Positions 1-12,205 of a stretch of DNA of 64,000 bases are shown here, piece after piece. The position numbers and the translations under genes are program-made. Numbering within the stretch: position 1 is the first letter of the stretch; each line of letters begins with the position of its first letter. The notes beneath the pieces were generated by a model. It saw only the letters and a list, made by a program, of their open reading frames with translations, ran no database searches and was not told the DNA's origin. The DNA comes from Akebia trifoliata (taxonomy: Eukaryota > Streptophyta > Magnoliopsida > Ranunculales > Lardizabalaceae). The DNA lies in the NCBI GenBank assembly GCA_017979445.1, contig CM030714.1:48065220-48129219 (forward strand), written 5' to 3'.

Positions 1-163
1 TTTCATATTTCAATCGAAATTGGAGGCTTTTTATTTTTATAAACTTTTTGATTAATTTTGTCGAGTTACTTTCACGTGGGTCAGATAAATGGTTTGCCAT
101 AATCTGATCACAAGTTCACAACTGAAAATTTGGATGTGGTGTTGACTTCTTGTTCAACTTCAG

Positions 164-1345
164 TCATTGATTGAAGAAGGTGCGGTGGAGCTAGTTGTGC
201 CAGGAAATCTACCGATCGGGTGCTCCGCGATATACCTAACTTTATTCCAAACCCCTAACAAAGGAGAATATGACCGTTACGGATGCTTGAAAGCGCTCAA
301 CCGCTTCTCAGAGTATCACAACCGTCAAGTTAAAATCGCTTTGGAGAAGCTGAGAGAAAAGTATCCAAATGCCAAGATCATATATGCAGACTACTATGGT
401 GCAACTATTCCTTTCTTTCACTCTCCGCGCCATTTTGGTGAGTTAACTCACTTGGAAAATCATACAATGCACCTAACTAGTTTTTGGAGACGATGTTCTC
501 TACGCCAAGAACCATCAAATCTTCAGTGCATGCCACATCAAGCATAGCAAGTGTAGTTTTGTAAATTAGGGATGCCACTCAATACATACGGGCAAATGTG
601 ATTGGTGGATCCCGGATTTTCTTGGATAGGTGGAATGTCGATCCTGCAGACTTCTTCCCGTGACAGTAAAATTACCATTCAAGTTTTGGTAATTAAAATG
701 AACAGTTAGCCGAAATAGTGAACAACTCATTTTCAGCTCACAAAATTGTAATTCACCCTAATTTCAATTCTCAACTACTTCTCTCGCCTTGCAATAACTT
801 TCCAAAATAAAGAGATAGATGTGTCTATGTGTGTAGAAAGATATACACACCTGTATCTTGGGTCCACATGATTTATTAGCACAGATGAAGTCCATGGGGA
901 ATAAAATATATCACGCCATGACGGACCTGGACAGGTCCATCAATCCAAGTTCTAGACAGTTGGATATTCCTTGAGATTTCTAAATTGAAAATCAAGAGTT
1001 GACTTGGATGAGTCAGATTTAAATTAATAAATATTTAATGATTTTTTTAGAATAAGTTTTCGACCACGATGATGATGAATTTATTAATTAATATTTATGA
1101 GGTTTAATGCAGGATTTAGCAATGGAGCTCTAACAGCATGTTGTGGAGCGGGTGGACCATACAACGTCAATGGAACAGTAAGATGTGGAAATAAAGGAGC
1201 TAAAGCATGCATTGAGCCATCCACTTATGTGAATTGGGATGGAATCCATTTAACGGAGGCTGCTTATCGGAAAGTTGCAATAAGTTTAATAGAAGGCCCT
1301 TACTCATTTCCACCTTTCACATCTCCCCATACTTTGTTAATTTAA
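164..1345 (+). CDS. GDSL esterase/lipase, last two exons (5' part outside window)
   Basis: This is the 3' end of a plant SGNH/GDSL lipase-type hydrolase, a usually secreted family that cleaves acyl esters. Exon 164-437 follows an AG acceptor and encodes the family motif VPGNLPIGCSA and the stretch ending PRHFG. The donor is at 438 and the acceptor before 1113. Exon 1113-1345 carries on in phase with GFSNGALTACCG and the C-terminal block DGIHLTEAAY, whose Asp and His are the catalytic D-x-x-H pair. The stop is at 1343-1345. The 675-bp intron has no coding content. The nucleophile block (GDS) and the GxND block would lie upstream of the window, so I cannot tell whether the gene is intact. The two exons are undamaged. 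Position 167 is an internal codon and not a start. Confidence 0.92.
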
Positions 1346-1775
1346 GACTAATACATTATTAGGTCATATTGTGTGGAATTAAATAAGGTACAGTCTTATA
1401 ATTAAGTACTTGTAATGAACTCTCCATTTGTATTATTTCATATATATAATATTCTATCAAAATTCGATTTATGAGAGTCACTAGTTAAAAAATCATTTTT
1501 CGATGACCTAACTCAATCTCTTGCCATCTGATTCGTAAATTTTATCCATTTGATTGGAGTATTTTTCTCATCATGGAAACTATTAATGTTGATAAAACCA
1601 TAAAACAATAAATGTTTGGATAACGGTTGGAATTTTCCTATAATTAAGATTGGATTTTATTTTTAATTTAGGCCTACAATGATAGCCCAAATTTCATGGG
1701 GTGCTGGCCTCAAATAAAGAATGAGTCCTCCATTGCATGAGTTGGGTGACGTTTCCGACTGTTAGTTTTCTTTTT
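1346..1775. other. Spacer after the GDSL gene, nothing recognised
   Basis: AT-rich DNA just downstream of the lipase stop codon, presumably holding its 3' UTR. TA-rich stretches near 1430-1460 could serve as polyadenylation signals. I see no open frame or repeat of note. Confidence 0.5.
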
Positions 1776-2009
1776 GAGTCCTGATAATAAGACTTGCTAG
1801 GTGGCATACTCAATCGACTCCTTGACATATGTGGACAAGTTTGGGAATTGTAGATCTATATGCCTTGGGATACACGACTCCATCAGGCCATACTTTTTAT
1901 GGGGAAATGCAATCATGTATCCAAAGACATACAGATCTATGGTTCTCGAACTTGTCACGTCAGGGAGTTGATTGAGTATGTCACCTGGCGAGTTATATAA
2001 TCACGACTC
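1776..2009. mobile_element. Mutator-type MITE, copy 1
   Basis: A short element of 234 bp whose two halves are inverted repeats. It begins GAGTCCTGATAATA and ends with the inverse of GAGTCGTGATTATA. Both arms carry the motif GTGGCATACTCAATCGACTC or a close variant. The flanks match at 8 of 9 positions (tttcttttt / attcttttt), the target duplication length of Mutator-superfamily elements. It has no coding capacity. Related copies are at 2806, 14453, 18583 and 23048. Confidence 0.75.
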
Positions 2010-2805
2010 ATTCTTTTTTACACGCGTGTGGTAACCTCTCTAAGGTCCACTCATTCTTTTTTTTTTTCCACTTATTAAAAATCTAAAACAGTTAGCTAGG
2101 CTGCCTAACTTAGAAAGATTTAAAATCTTGCCGAGGGTCTTTGGGCCTCCATGGATTTCCACATTGGCAATTCAACACGGCTCTCTAGATTCCATGGTGT
2201 ATACTAGATTTACAAATATAAACTCAAAAGGAAAGAACTTTTTTTTTAAAACTTTTGTCCAAGGCTTTGAAAAATGATAGCTGCCAAACACCCAAATTAT
2301 AAATTAAAATTCAACTTCAAAAGTTCTGAAAATTTTGGGCTGTACATCGTTGTCATGTCCGATCATATTTTTAGATGTCATAAGGTGATGCGGTCCTGAA
2401 ACTTTCCTGCTAACGATATAAATTGTTGTCCAATTTAAAATGAGTCTGCCACGTCTTACTAAGCTAGTAAGGATTTCACTTTTACTTGGAGTCCTTGGGC
2501 CATTAAATGCTTTAGGGTTGTAGAGGACAAAAATCTATGAACTTTGCAGAAAAAAATGTGAAATTTTCATTGTTGGGTTTTAATTTTAAAGTTTGGAGTT
2601 ATGTGGAAGTCCATTAAAGGTCCATTTTTAAAACCTTGGACCCAGCCCAAAAGAAATTGTTAGTTTTATTTTTATATCAATTTTCCCATAAAATGTAGAG
2701 GGTTGTAGTGTTGGATTGCTAATGTGATAATTCATATTAACAAAACGACCCTTAGTAAAGTTTAAAATTTACTAAGTTAGTAAGAAATTTATTTCTCATA
2801 TAAAA

Positions 2806-3036
2806 GAATGTGATAATTTGACTAACCCATGTGGCAAACTCAACCGAGGATCTGACGTGACAAGTTAGGGAACTGTAAATCTACTCTCTTCGGGAAACAC
2901 GACTGCAATTCCCCATAAAAAAGTGTATCTCAAGGGAACCATGTATCTTGAGGAGCATAGATCTACGATACCCTAACTTGTCACGTCAAACTAGTCGATT
3001 GAGTTTGCCACGTGGGGTAACTGATTATCACAACTC
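2806..3036. mobile_element. Mutator-type MITE, copy 2, perfect 9-bp TSD
   Basis: A 231-bp foldback element of the same family as 1776-2009. The 9-bp direct repeat catataaaa flanks it exactly at 2797-2805 and 3037-3045. Both arms contain the conserved GACGTGACAAGTTAGGG-like block and GATTGAGTTTGCCACGTGG or its inverse. The centre holds the ATAGATCTAC / GGGAAACACGAC palindromic core shared with other hairpins in the window. No coding capacity. Confidence 0.85.
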
Positions 3037-3175
3037 CATATAAAATCATGGCGAGTAGTCCGAATTTCTTTTTTATGGATCAGGATCTTTAGTAATACAA
3101 ATAAACAATATAACATATACACACACAAATAAAGGACTTTTCATTAATTAAAAGTATAAAATTTGTTAGAATAAC

Positions 3176-3447
3176 AAACCACGTAGAAGTACATTTTGTG
3201 CTTCTTCTCCCTTTTATTACAGTTGATTACATCTCTTGGCAGCATAGAAACTGATCGCCGACACATTGGGCAGACCAGAAACAGCTGTGTCATGGACAAT
3301 CACTTTCTCTTTCGGAAACCCACTCACCATTTCCTTAATTAATTCCGTGCCAAAATTCTGCTACACTCCCTTCGCCACCCACACCAAGCACACATCCGCC
3401 GAGCATGGCGGAAGAAGGAATGACAAGAGCACACAGATACCTGACCC
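3176..3447 (-). pseudogene. Inverted, deleted fragment of the TmpA-like membrane protein gene
   Basis: Read on the minus strand, 3447 down to 3233 matches the coding region of the genes at 12569 and 23630 over about 210 bp, roughly codons 443-513 (the GSGICVFLSFLL to SAMSVDAAK part). Small changes break the frame. Then 3232 down to about 3176 matches the 3' UTR of the second gene (complement of tgtaatcaac...aaaagggagaa near 25350-25400). The last 35-40 codons and the start of the UTR are therefore deleted. The 3' UTR match is to the second gene and not to the first, so this copy is closer to that lineage. A plus-strand open frame of 125 codons over this region is an antisense artefact. Confidence 0.85.
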
Positions 3448-3564
3448 TGATCGAAGGAATGACAAGATTTACATGAGATACTTTAAATTTATTACAATCG
3501 GTCTAATTGAAGGAAGATTCATAAAATCTCCATGTACAAATGCCCTTCGAGCTAGAAGAAGGAG

Positions 3565-4340
3565 ATCCTCTTATGAGAAACCACGTCATCCTGACTTATT
3601 AAACACAAGATCCAACTGTATTGAATTATACTTATCCCGATAACATATATTTTGGGACTACCAATTCTGAGGGGAAATCTAAGTCACTATATTTCATGTT
3701 TACATGGTTGAGATCATGAATTTTTTCTAAGTCATGGGTAGGGCTGTCAACGGATGCTTATCGGTTTGGATACAGCAACATCTGAATCCGAATCCGAATC
3801 CGAAATTTTTATCTAATATCCGAATTCGAATCCTACGGATGTTCTAAAACTCTATCCGAATTCGAATCCGATTATCCTATCAGATATCGGATAATATTTG
3901 ATTAGAATTCGAATAATTTGTATATTAAAAAAAATATATAATTTTTATTTATCCAATTGATTTTTTATTATTTAAAAAACTTATTATATATTATGTTATA
4001 TATATAATAAATAAAATAAAATAAAATAATATATATTATATATTATTTCGAATCAGATATTATTGGATTCGAAATGTTAATATCTGAATCCTTATCCGAT
4101 AAGGATTCAAATGTATAAAACTATCCGAATTCCAATCCGATATCCGAAAATTTCAGATAATATCCGACTTTTAGAATTCAAATTTGAATTGATTGAATTT
4201 TCAACTATCCATTGATTCCCCTAGTCATGGGAACCTGATCCATATATTCAACTGTTCCACTCGTCCCCACAAACTATTCTTATTTTTTTGAGTACTATCG
4301 AGTATGAGTCTAAAAGATGGATAGAGACTATGTTTCATTT
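3565..4340. repeat. Dispersed duplicate block, partner at 19780-20066
   Basis: Apart from the inserted MITE (3739-4223), this block matches 19780-20066 in the same orientation. Shared stretches include TGAATTATACTTATC, GTTTACA...GAGATCAT, GGGAACCTG, CAACTGTTCCACT (ATTGTTCCACT in the partner) and ACAAACTATTCTTATTTT, in the same order. It contains no recognisable gene. The pair indicates an old segmental duplication about 16 kb apart, and the partner provides an unoccupied site for the MITE. Confidence 0.75.
3739..4223. mobile_element. hAT-type MITE with 8-bp TSD
   Basis: A 485-bp non-coding element beginning TAGGGCTGTCAACGGAT and ending with the inverse of TAGGGGAATCAATGGAT. It is flanked by the exact 8-bp duplication gtcatggg at 3731-3738 and 4224-4231. 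The interior is made of degenerate ATCCGAAT / GGATATCGGATA units. The 8-bp TSD and TA(G)GG-type termini fit the hAT superfamily. The duplicated block at 19780-20066 lacks the element, which confirms its ends. Related elements: 42380-42910, and probably 45622-46340 and 47950-49152. Confidence 0.85.
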
Positions 4341-6485
4341 TTATTGGGGAAATTACTAATTAATAAGCCCTAAGGGAGTGGTTTCTTTCTATATAGTCCA
4401 TGAGTTTTGGGCAATTTTCTTCTTTCTTTATTTTATTTTTGTGTATTAAGAGAGCGGAATTTTATAAATAAATGGGAAAAAAAATATATTACAAAATTCT
4501 AATGTTTGAGAGATTCATTTGATAATCTATTTAGTAAACTTTATATATCTATATGCTCCCTCAATCCCATTTATAATATTTTTGGAGAACCAAAACTACC
4601 ATTTTCTCATTTTCTACACATATTTGGATTTTTCAAAGGCAGTTTGCAATCATTTCTAATGGAGGACACACTCCTAAATTTTAATATTTATATGTATTTT
4701 TTTTTTAATCTATTTTGACAATTTGTAACAAACAAACAAAAAAAAAAAAAAATGAATAAATTTGGATTCAATTTTTTGTTTTGTTTTGTTTTTTTTTTTT
4801 TTTTTTTGAAGATTTCATTGTAACTTCTTATTCGAGTATCCATTTCCCAATTATAAACTTGAATTTTGGATATTTTGAGAAGATCTATCCATTGTCAAGG
4901 TAAAAAAAAAAAAAATTGAATCATATTTACAGTGTCGAATTCAACATTTTTCATTAGAAGGGAAAAAACATTACAGAACTTTTTATCTTCATGCTTTCTT
5001 ATTTTCTTTTTCCCATTAAAAATAAAATCCAAATATGTATTATTAAGAAACTCCCTCATTTTAGAAATTATGTCGTCATTTTAAAAGAAATATTTTTAAA
5101 ATTCAATATTTTAAAACAGTTGGTTGAAAATGGTAATTCACTTGGTTCGATGATTGAATCACTAGATTTAGAAATTATATTGTCTTATTGTAGGATATCT
5201 TCTTATAAACATCTCTTGGTTTCTCGCCCTAATGACAAAATTTTAAAATATCAATGATTGAGCTGCAAAAGCTACACAAAATTCTTTGTGATTAAATAAT
5301 ATTTTTCTTGTAACTTTCCAATATGAAATACAAAGTTTCGCTTTGCCGACAACATGCTATTGACTCAGTCAGACAATAATTGTATCCAATTTTTAAAACG
5401 CTAAAACTCAAGGTGCAGGTCTTCGGTATATATGTATCTACCAAATAGTCCCCATCAATCTGGCTGCTTGAGTTTATATTTTATGGATCAGGATTTTGTG
5501 CTTGTTTATGAATCTATGACCCGATCTTTCAGTAAATAACCATTTTTTGAAAATTGGACCAATCATTGCCCCATATGATTGACCAAGTTGGTCCAAAGTG
5601 ATCCGACTGATAGGTCAAATCTGACAGATCCAAAAGTAAAATATTAAGTAAAAGTATTTTTATTTTTTATTTTTTTCCGAAATCAAGTAACTTCAACTTT
5701 TAAAAAAAAACGATCAAAATGACATAACTAGTATGCAGATTAAAATATTTTAATAATTTTAAAAAAATAAAAATAATTTTATTTTTCATCCTTGGATTTG
5801 AATTTGAATTTAAAATTTTAAAATTTAATCATCATATATTTTCAAAGCATGGAAATCCAAAATAATATTTTTTTATTATTATTTTAAATATGATCTACGC
5901 CTGAATTTTATAGGGTTGTAGTGTTATTTTTCCAACATGACAATTCATGAGAGCCCTTAAATTAAAATATTTCTAAGTTTGATTATTTTCAATTAGTTTA
6001 TAAGAGAAATATACCTTAGGTCAGGGGCCATATCATCAATTTCAAAACACAAAAGATATCTTAAATCAGATTGTGACAGGGTATGTTATAAGTCATCACC
6101 CAAAAATTGGACCAATCTTTTTTCAAGCCCAGACGAGTCACCAGGTAAATCGGTGGAACCAAATGGGCCAATTGGCTTTGTTAAAATTGGAGTTTTGTGA
6201 TCAACTCGACCAATTGAAACTAACGGATCAGGTCCAACCCAGTTGAACTGGCTAGTCTGATCTAATTTTTAAAACGTTCATATATAATGAAAAGGTCTTG
6301 TATAAATTACTTATAGGACTGGTTTCCTGGCCTCACACCTGAGGTCAAGCCCCACCAAACACGAGAATTGTTGATCAGACTGAATCAAAACTAAATAAGC
6401 ACAATGACACTACCAAACTCGATCCACTGGCCCATTTGACAACCCTAGTGCAATCCATGTTTGCCCATATATATATATATGCGTA
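4341..6485. other. Gene-free AT-rich spacer
   Basis: Very AT-rich DNA with poly(A) and poly(T) runs near 4738-4752, 4790-4807 and 4902-4914. The short open frames in it show no recognisable protein. The part from about 5500 to 6450 has GGTCCAA / TTGGACC-type inverted motifs and ends near CATTTGACAACCCTAG, which looks like a degraded TIR element whose limits I cannot fix. Confidence 0.5.
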
Positions 6486-7909
6486 GGGACGTCTCACAAA
6501 CTGATTGAGAAACCGATATGTAGGCTTCGTCGGACTTGAGGGAAACAATGGCGTGGATTGCGTATTCAGGTAATTGCGAGACAGCTAGAAATGATACGAA
6601 ATATTTGAGGTATTTTCAAATACCTCCCTCGTTTTGTCTTTTTTCTTTTTTAACTTAAATAAACTCTCATTCTCTCTCACTGTAATCCAACGAAATCAAT
6701 TCATTCTCTTCTCTTTCTTTCTATTGAAAACACAAACAGAGTAGAACGAAGTCCAAGAACTCACAAGACTCTCTCGAGCTCTCACACTCTCTCTCTTTCA
6801 ATTGACAGCTTCACTCTCTCTTGATTGACTCTTGAGAGATGACTTTAAAGAACTGGAACCACAAAGAGTAGAATGATTCGAGCTCTCACAAACTCTCTCT
6901 CCATCGACGGCTTCACTCCCTCTCTCTCTCTCTCTCTCTAGATTGACAGCTACGATAAGAGATTGTGGGATGTCTTCCTTCTTGACAATGATCGTATATC
7001 GATTACTTGGCACAAAGAAATTGTTTCCCTACATGGAGAATTAGTTGGAAGTAGATATACAAGGAGAATCAGTATTGGAAGTAGAAGATTAGGCATGGTG
7101 ACCAACAAAGAACATCCAGGTTTGATCGAACTGTGATACTTCCCACAAAGAGAGGAGGGAGCTTCAAGGAATCCTATAATTTGTTTGTCCTTTTTGATAA
7201 TAAAGGAAATTTGCAATTTGATTCTCATTCAAAATCATGTTAAATGAGGGAAAAAGTGGTTATATCTGTGCTTGAGTTCAAATTACTGTTATTAAACTAA
7301 TGATGTAATATTATTGAAAGTTGCTTAAAATTCCTTATGAAAGGGCTCCATAACCAAAGGTAGTTCCAACAACTATTGAGGGAAAGGGCCAAATCATCAT
7401 ATCTAGAAATCAGTGGGGTATCCTAAAATAGATTTGATAAACCAAACTCTCACATTCCAGTTGACGTATGAAGGCAACCAATCTACAGACTATAGAGGAT
7501 AAAAAGGTTGTGCTGTTGTGTGCCTCTATAGCTCATCAATGGTAGGGGCACCTCAACACAAGTGCTGTATGTACAGAACAATGCGCCGAGATGTAAATAA
7601 AACCAAGAAAATAAAGCACAAACCATAGCCAAACAGCTAAAGATCCAGATGCACATCTGTCTTTGTTTGTAGTAGAGAGAAATAGAAGAGAATGAATCGA
7701 TTTCGTTGGATTACAGTGAGAGAGAATGAGAGTTTATTTAAGTTAAAAAAGAAAAAAGACAAAATGAGGGAGGTATTTGAAATACCTCAAATATTTCATT
7801 TTATTTCCAGCTGTCTCGCAATTACTTGAACACGCAATCCACGACATTGTTTCCCTCAGATCCAACGAAGCCCACGCATCGGTTTCTAAATCAGTTTGTG
7901 AGACATCTC
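6486..7909. mobile_element. Non-autonomous element with ~235-bp terminal inverted repeats
   Basis: Positions 6486-6725 and 7670-7909 are inverted copies of each other at high similarity. Shared stretches include GTCTCACAAACTGATT at the tips, then GGAAACAATG/ACATTGTTTCC, TCGCAATTAC, GGAGGTATTTGAAATACCTC and CTCTCATTCTCTCTCACTGT. The 950-bp interior contains CT-rich runs (6787-6940) but no intact gene. Long TIRs without a transposase suggest a MULE-type or foldback element. I could not find a clean target duplication, so the superfamily is unproven. Confidence 0.75.
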
Positions 7910-8182
7910 ACGAACCGCCCAAACATTGTGCCAAACATTTTTCAAAACATGGGTTAGAAGTTTTGGAATGGGCTGATTTTTTGTGAGGATGATCTCTATG
8001 ATGAGGAGATCATCCTCACCAAAAATCAGCCTATTTCAAAACTTCTAACCCCATCAAAAGTGATTTACAAAAATTGGACAGTCCACAAAGAGATCATCCT
8101 CACAAAAAATCAGCTCATTCCAAAGCTTCTAACCCATGTTTTGAAAATGTTTGACAAACTTTAGGGCCATTGAACTGCTCCC
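7910..8182. mobile_element. Foldback MITE of the (TA)n-inserting family, copy 1
   Basis: An inverted-repeat element whose arms carry ACATGGGTTAGAAGTTTTGG, GGCTGATTTTT and GAGGATGATCTC and their inverse copies. The right end CCATTGAACTGCTCCC runs into tatatatata. The left end abuts the inverted-repeat element before it and has diverged, so the left boundary is approximate. Relatives are at 15501-15746 and 21523-21926. Confidence 0.65.
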
Positions 8183-10544
8183 TATATATATATTTCACAA
8201 CTAACAGGTTTAATCTTTCATTGAATATATTAATACCCTTTTTCTCAAATAACAAATTCATATTCTTGAATTTTCTTGGAGGGATATCGTATGATTGTGG
8301 AATTGAATTGAAAAAAAGATTTCATGCAATGGGTTCTCTCCAATATTATTATATTTGAGTGTTTATCAGTTTATTTATTTTATTTCACATCTATTGGAAA
8401 AGTCTATCATGGTGGCTTTTTGTTCGCTACGTGAGGATGATTAAACTATGACAACATGGTATCCATTGAGTTTTATGTGGTAGCAGAAGCTCTCCTATTT
8501 TCAAATGGTAGAGGTGATTTTTGTGATTCACCTCGAGATTTGCAACTTCTATCAAGATCACACCCACAAAAATCATATGAATGATACAAAAGTATATAAA
8601 AGAGAACATTAAAGATTTTTTATATGGTTCAACAAATGCGTTTACATCTGTGGGCTCTGGGAGCATTCCACTATAATTTGTGTCTAATATTATATAACTG
8701 CATTTAACCCCAAATCCCTCTTTTTTCCTTCCTCTTCCTCTCTTTTGCTGCCTCATTTTACAATGACCTTAAACTTTTTAGATAGACGAAAATCATAAAC
8801 CTAGAAAAGACAACATAATCTTAATTACATTGTAATTTTCATATTCACCTATATCCAAAATTTCAAATAAAGTAATTGTCTAAATAGAAGAGAATCCTCT
8901 CAAATTGGGATTTTTCTATAATTAAATAGATTTCTAGTCAAATAATGTCACATGTGCACCTCGAGATTTTCATGATGGGTATGACATGAACAATCCATAT
9001 GGGAGAGGATTCTTTTCCTTCACAACAACTCTTATGGTCTTCGAGAATTATTAGAAGTATGGACTCTTTTAATGTGATCTAGGTTATTATGGGAGAATTT
9101 GATTGTGCTTAGAAATGTGATTTCTTAGTTTTTGACATTCGAAGAGTAATGAATAATTTTGATATATGTGAGTTTGAGTTCTTTCGGAAAGAGACTAACA
9201 GGACAATAGACCTTCTTACAAGATTTGTTGCGAGCTAGAGCTATACATTTTTTTGTGACTCTTGATTTTAGTGTAATTCCTCATGATTTGGCCATTTCGT
9301 CATGATGATGTAATAACTATCTCAGATAGTTGATTATTTTAATATTATCATGGGGGTAGTTAATATCCCAACTTATCGATAAAAAACTCTTTATTTTTAG
9401 ATAACTATATTTTGTTAAATTATTTATATATAGGTGACGTGAAGATCAACTTGTAGCTGATAAGATTTGAAACATGTGGCATTGTAATGCTATAGATTCA
9501 TTTGGATACAGTGAACCAACGTCGGATTTAGAAAAGATAATATAATCTTCATAAAAGAAATTTATCTAACAATCAAAATTTAATATAAAGTTACAATGTT
9601 ATTTTTTATAAATGAAAATATTAAAATAGATAATTTAAAAAGTAACGCGTTTTAAAAATTCTTTATTAAATGTAAACATACCCCCCATCAAATCAAATCA
9701 TGGCCTAACTTCCCTAGTCATACCAATTGATACAACTGGATTTGATAAAATAAAAATAAATAAATTAATCAAAATTATTGGATCAATAAAAGATCATCAT
9801 ATATGTCAAATGCAGAGAGGATTTGCTCCACCTGGAAAAAGATCATCATCACCTACACTTCTCAAGCTATGGTCCACGATCAATGTCTTGAAGTGTGGAT
9901 TCATTGAACACTTCATCATTGAACTCAAGTCGGTCCAATCATCGATTTGATTGTCAAACGATTGACTTTGACCAATTCAAAAAGTCAAAGGTTTTGTTAT
10001 CCCACTTTCACATTTCTCCGTCCAACCATTTGGTTCGGTTGCCTATCACATCTATTTGGACCAATGGCAAAAAGTCAAACGTTTCGATTCTCTCATCGCA
10101 ATAACAGTCAGACTATCTAGCCCGAGTTTAGGAGCAATTGATACCATGACTTGGTCGTTGAATGTTCTAACTATGCCACAACAAAAAGACCTGTCACGTC
10201 ACAAACTTTTTTTACTAATGATACCTTACCGCCGTAAACTGATGCAGTTGACGAGGCATGGGAACATAATCACATATCTTTTTTCTTTTGTATTGCAAGG
10301 AAAAAAATGATCAGAGACGGATTTATTGAGGCACTTGTCCTCAAGAATTTTCAAATTCTATGGATTAATGAATTATTACGATAATTTTTAATCATGGATA
10401 AAAAAAAATTTCATTGTTAGTCTCATAAAAAATATTTACATTCTTAACAGTCCTCACAAATATATACTTTTTTTCACTTTTAATTACTCCCACAAAAAAA
10501 GTTTAGTATTAATTGTTCCCATATGGGCAAAATCCTGATTTCAT
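8183..10544. other. Gene-free spacer with a possible RNase H relic
   Basis: No intact gene. Near 9180-9235 the plus strand can be read as FFRKETNRTIDLLTRFVAS, which resembles the C-terminal RNase H motif of plant retroelements (R-E-x-N-x-x-A-D-x-L-A). The frame is closed by stops on both sides, so at most it is a decayed retroelement fragment. The stretch 9960-10190 matches 21180-21290 in part (see that entry). Confidence 0.35.
9960..10190. repeat. Block collinear with 21170-21290
   Basis: Shared stretches in the same order and orientation include AGTCAAAGG/CGTTT, TTCTCTCATCG / TTCTCCCATTG, and CATGACTTGGTCGT near 10146 and 21248. The offset of about 11.1 kb equals the distance between the two membrane-protein genes. 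This suggests that the duplicated segment reaches at least 2.4 kb upstream of the genes. The match is old and patchy. Confidence 0.55.
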
Positions 10545-11059
10545 TAGAGCTTAAAACAGGTCGGATATGAGTATATCTCTATTTGTATCCGAATTCATAT
10601 TCAAATCTGAATCTGACTTGAATCATACAAGTTAAGATCATATCTTAATCAATTTATTTTTATTAAAATCATATCTGGATTCAATCTGATCGAATTTGTT
10701 AATTTAGGTCGATCGAGTCAAATAATATCATATTATTTAAGATTATTTTAAATAAAATTGTTAAAATGTGATTAAATTATGATTTGAATTCTAAGTTCTC
10801 TCCATTTTGAAGAGAGACATTGATCACTACACCTAACCATTTTTGAGAGATTATTTAAAAAATATAAGAATACCTCTTGCAAAGTAATATATCATTCGGA
10901 TCTTGACGGATATAGGGATTGAACCGTATCCGGCCTGGATCCGACTTCGGTCAAGGGACATCAACCCATATCAAAACATATTTTAATTTGGATATACTTG
11001 ATGAAATAAAACCCGCTAAATTCAAATTTCAGATAAAATCTATATCATTTTAAGCCCTA
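10545..11059. mobile_element. Probable hAT-like TIR element
   Basis: The left end TAGAGCTTAAAACAGG pairs with the inverse of the right end, TAGGGCTTAAAATGATA. The interior has the degenerate GGATAT/ATCCGAAT-type repeats seen in the 3739 element. I find no flanking target duplication, so the call is tentative. Confidence 0.45.
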
Positions 11060-11689
11060 GGCTCTACCCATGTCTATGGTTACGTGCACATGCCACATCA
11101 AGCATGTCATCATCACATCAATTTATCATAACTCTTTCTTTTCTCTCCTCTAAGTTGATTATGTAAAAATGATTCTAAGTATGATGTGGAAAAGAGAATA
11201 TAGAACTCAAAAGCAGATTCTATGTAGTAATTCTTTCCTGAAGTTTCTTGTGTTGATCTTGGAAAATTAGAATATCACCCCATCAACAAGAGAATAAATT
11301 TATACCGTGCATTTAAATTTGAGAGTTCAATAGTCATTTATTTTCAAAATCATGGATCATGGTTAAAAAAATTATAAAATTGAAATTCTTTTTTCAAATC
11401 TAATCCATCTCATGAAAATTAGAGGTTTGACTTGTTCATTGATTTCAAAATAATCTTATATTGACTGTGGAAGATCCATGGTTTGACCTCCTGATCATCT
11501 GCTACACTACCTTCCTATAACATTGTGCATTTTAAAACCTATAGACTTTTCTAGATAGTATAACACTCATATCTCAAGGAAATAATTTATGATTTTGATT
11601 TTTGTGCACTTCACCACGTTAGTGCAATGTTGAAGGATGTAGGAAATCAATTTAGCATTTTTCACGAAAAAATATTTAAAAAAAATTAA

Positions 11690-12205
11690 AAATAAAGTGT
11701 CGTGCTACACTGATCTCATTGGACACTGCATTCAACATTATGTTGATGTGGCAGTACACAAATAACCATAGATTTCTTACCTTGAGATACAAGTTAACAA
11801 GTCAATGGTTCTCTATGCACTGTCACATTTACACGATATCCAATGAAGTCAATCCAACATTTTCTCAAAATAAAGAAAAATGTTAAAATAACATTAAAGT
11901 GCACATTCTTTCACACATTGCTGACGTGAATGTGTAAATAGAACCATAGATACTTTTCATCAAGATAAGATTGAAAAACATCTATGATTATGTGTACACC
12001 TCCAGATCAGAAATGTGTGAAACGACAAAAATTTTAATGTCACAGTAGCACGACTCAAAATAAATAATCGTGATGGTACACAGTTGGATACACGGCTGAC
12101 ATGGTAAGAGCACAGAATCATAGATCATTTTCATCCCCATACACAATAAAAAATAGTGAGTCTTTACCTTTACCACGTCAGCTGCATGCCGAATCACGTC
12201 TCACG
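11690..12205. repeat. Cluster of three short hairpin elements upstream of a gene
   Basis: Three partially palindromic units follow one another at about 11690-11860, 11885-12035 and 12050-12200. Each has an AACCATAGAT or AATCATAGAT core, with GATACA or its near match in the first and third copies, and cohorts such as TGATGTGGCAGT or GCTGACGTGAATGTGT in the arms. They lie within 900 bp of the start codon at 12569. No coding capacity. Boundaries are approximate. Confidence 0.45.

Noticed and set aside
3266..3643. Plus-strand open frame of 125 codons
   Set aside because: It is antisense to the inverted fragment of the membrane-protein gene and has no own resemblance or promoter.
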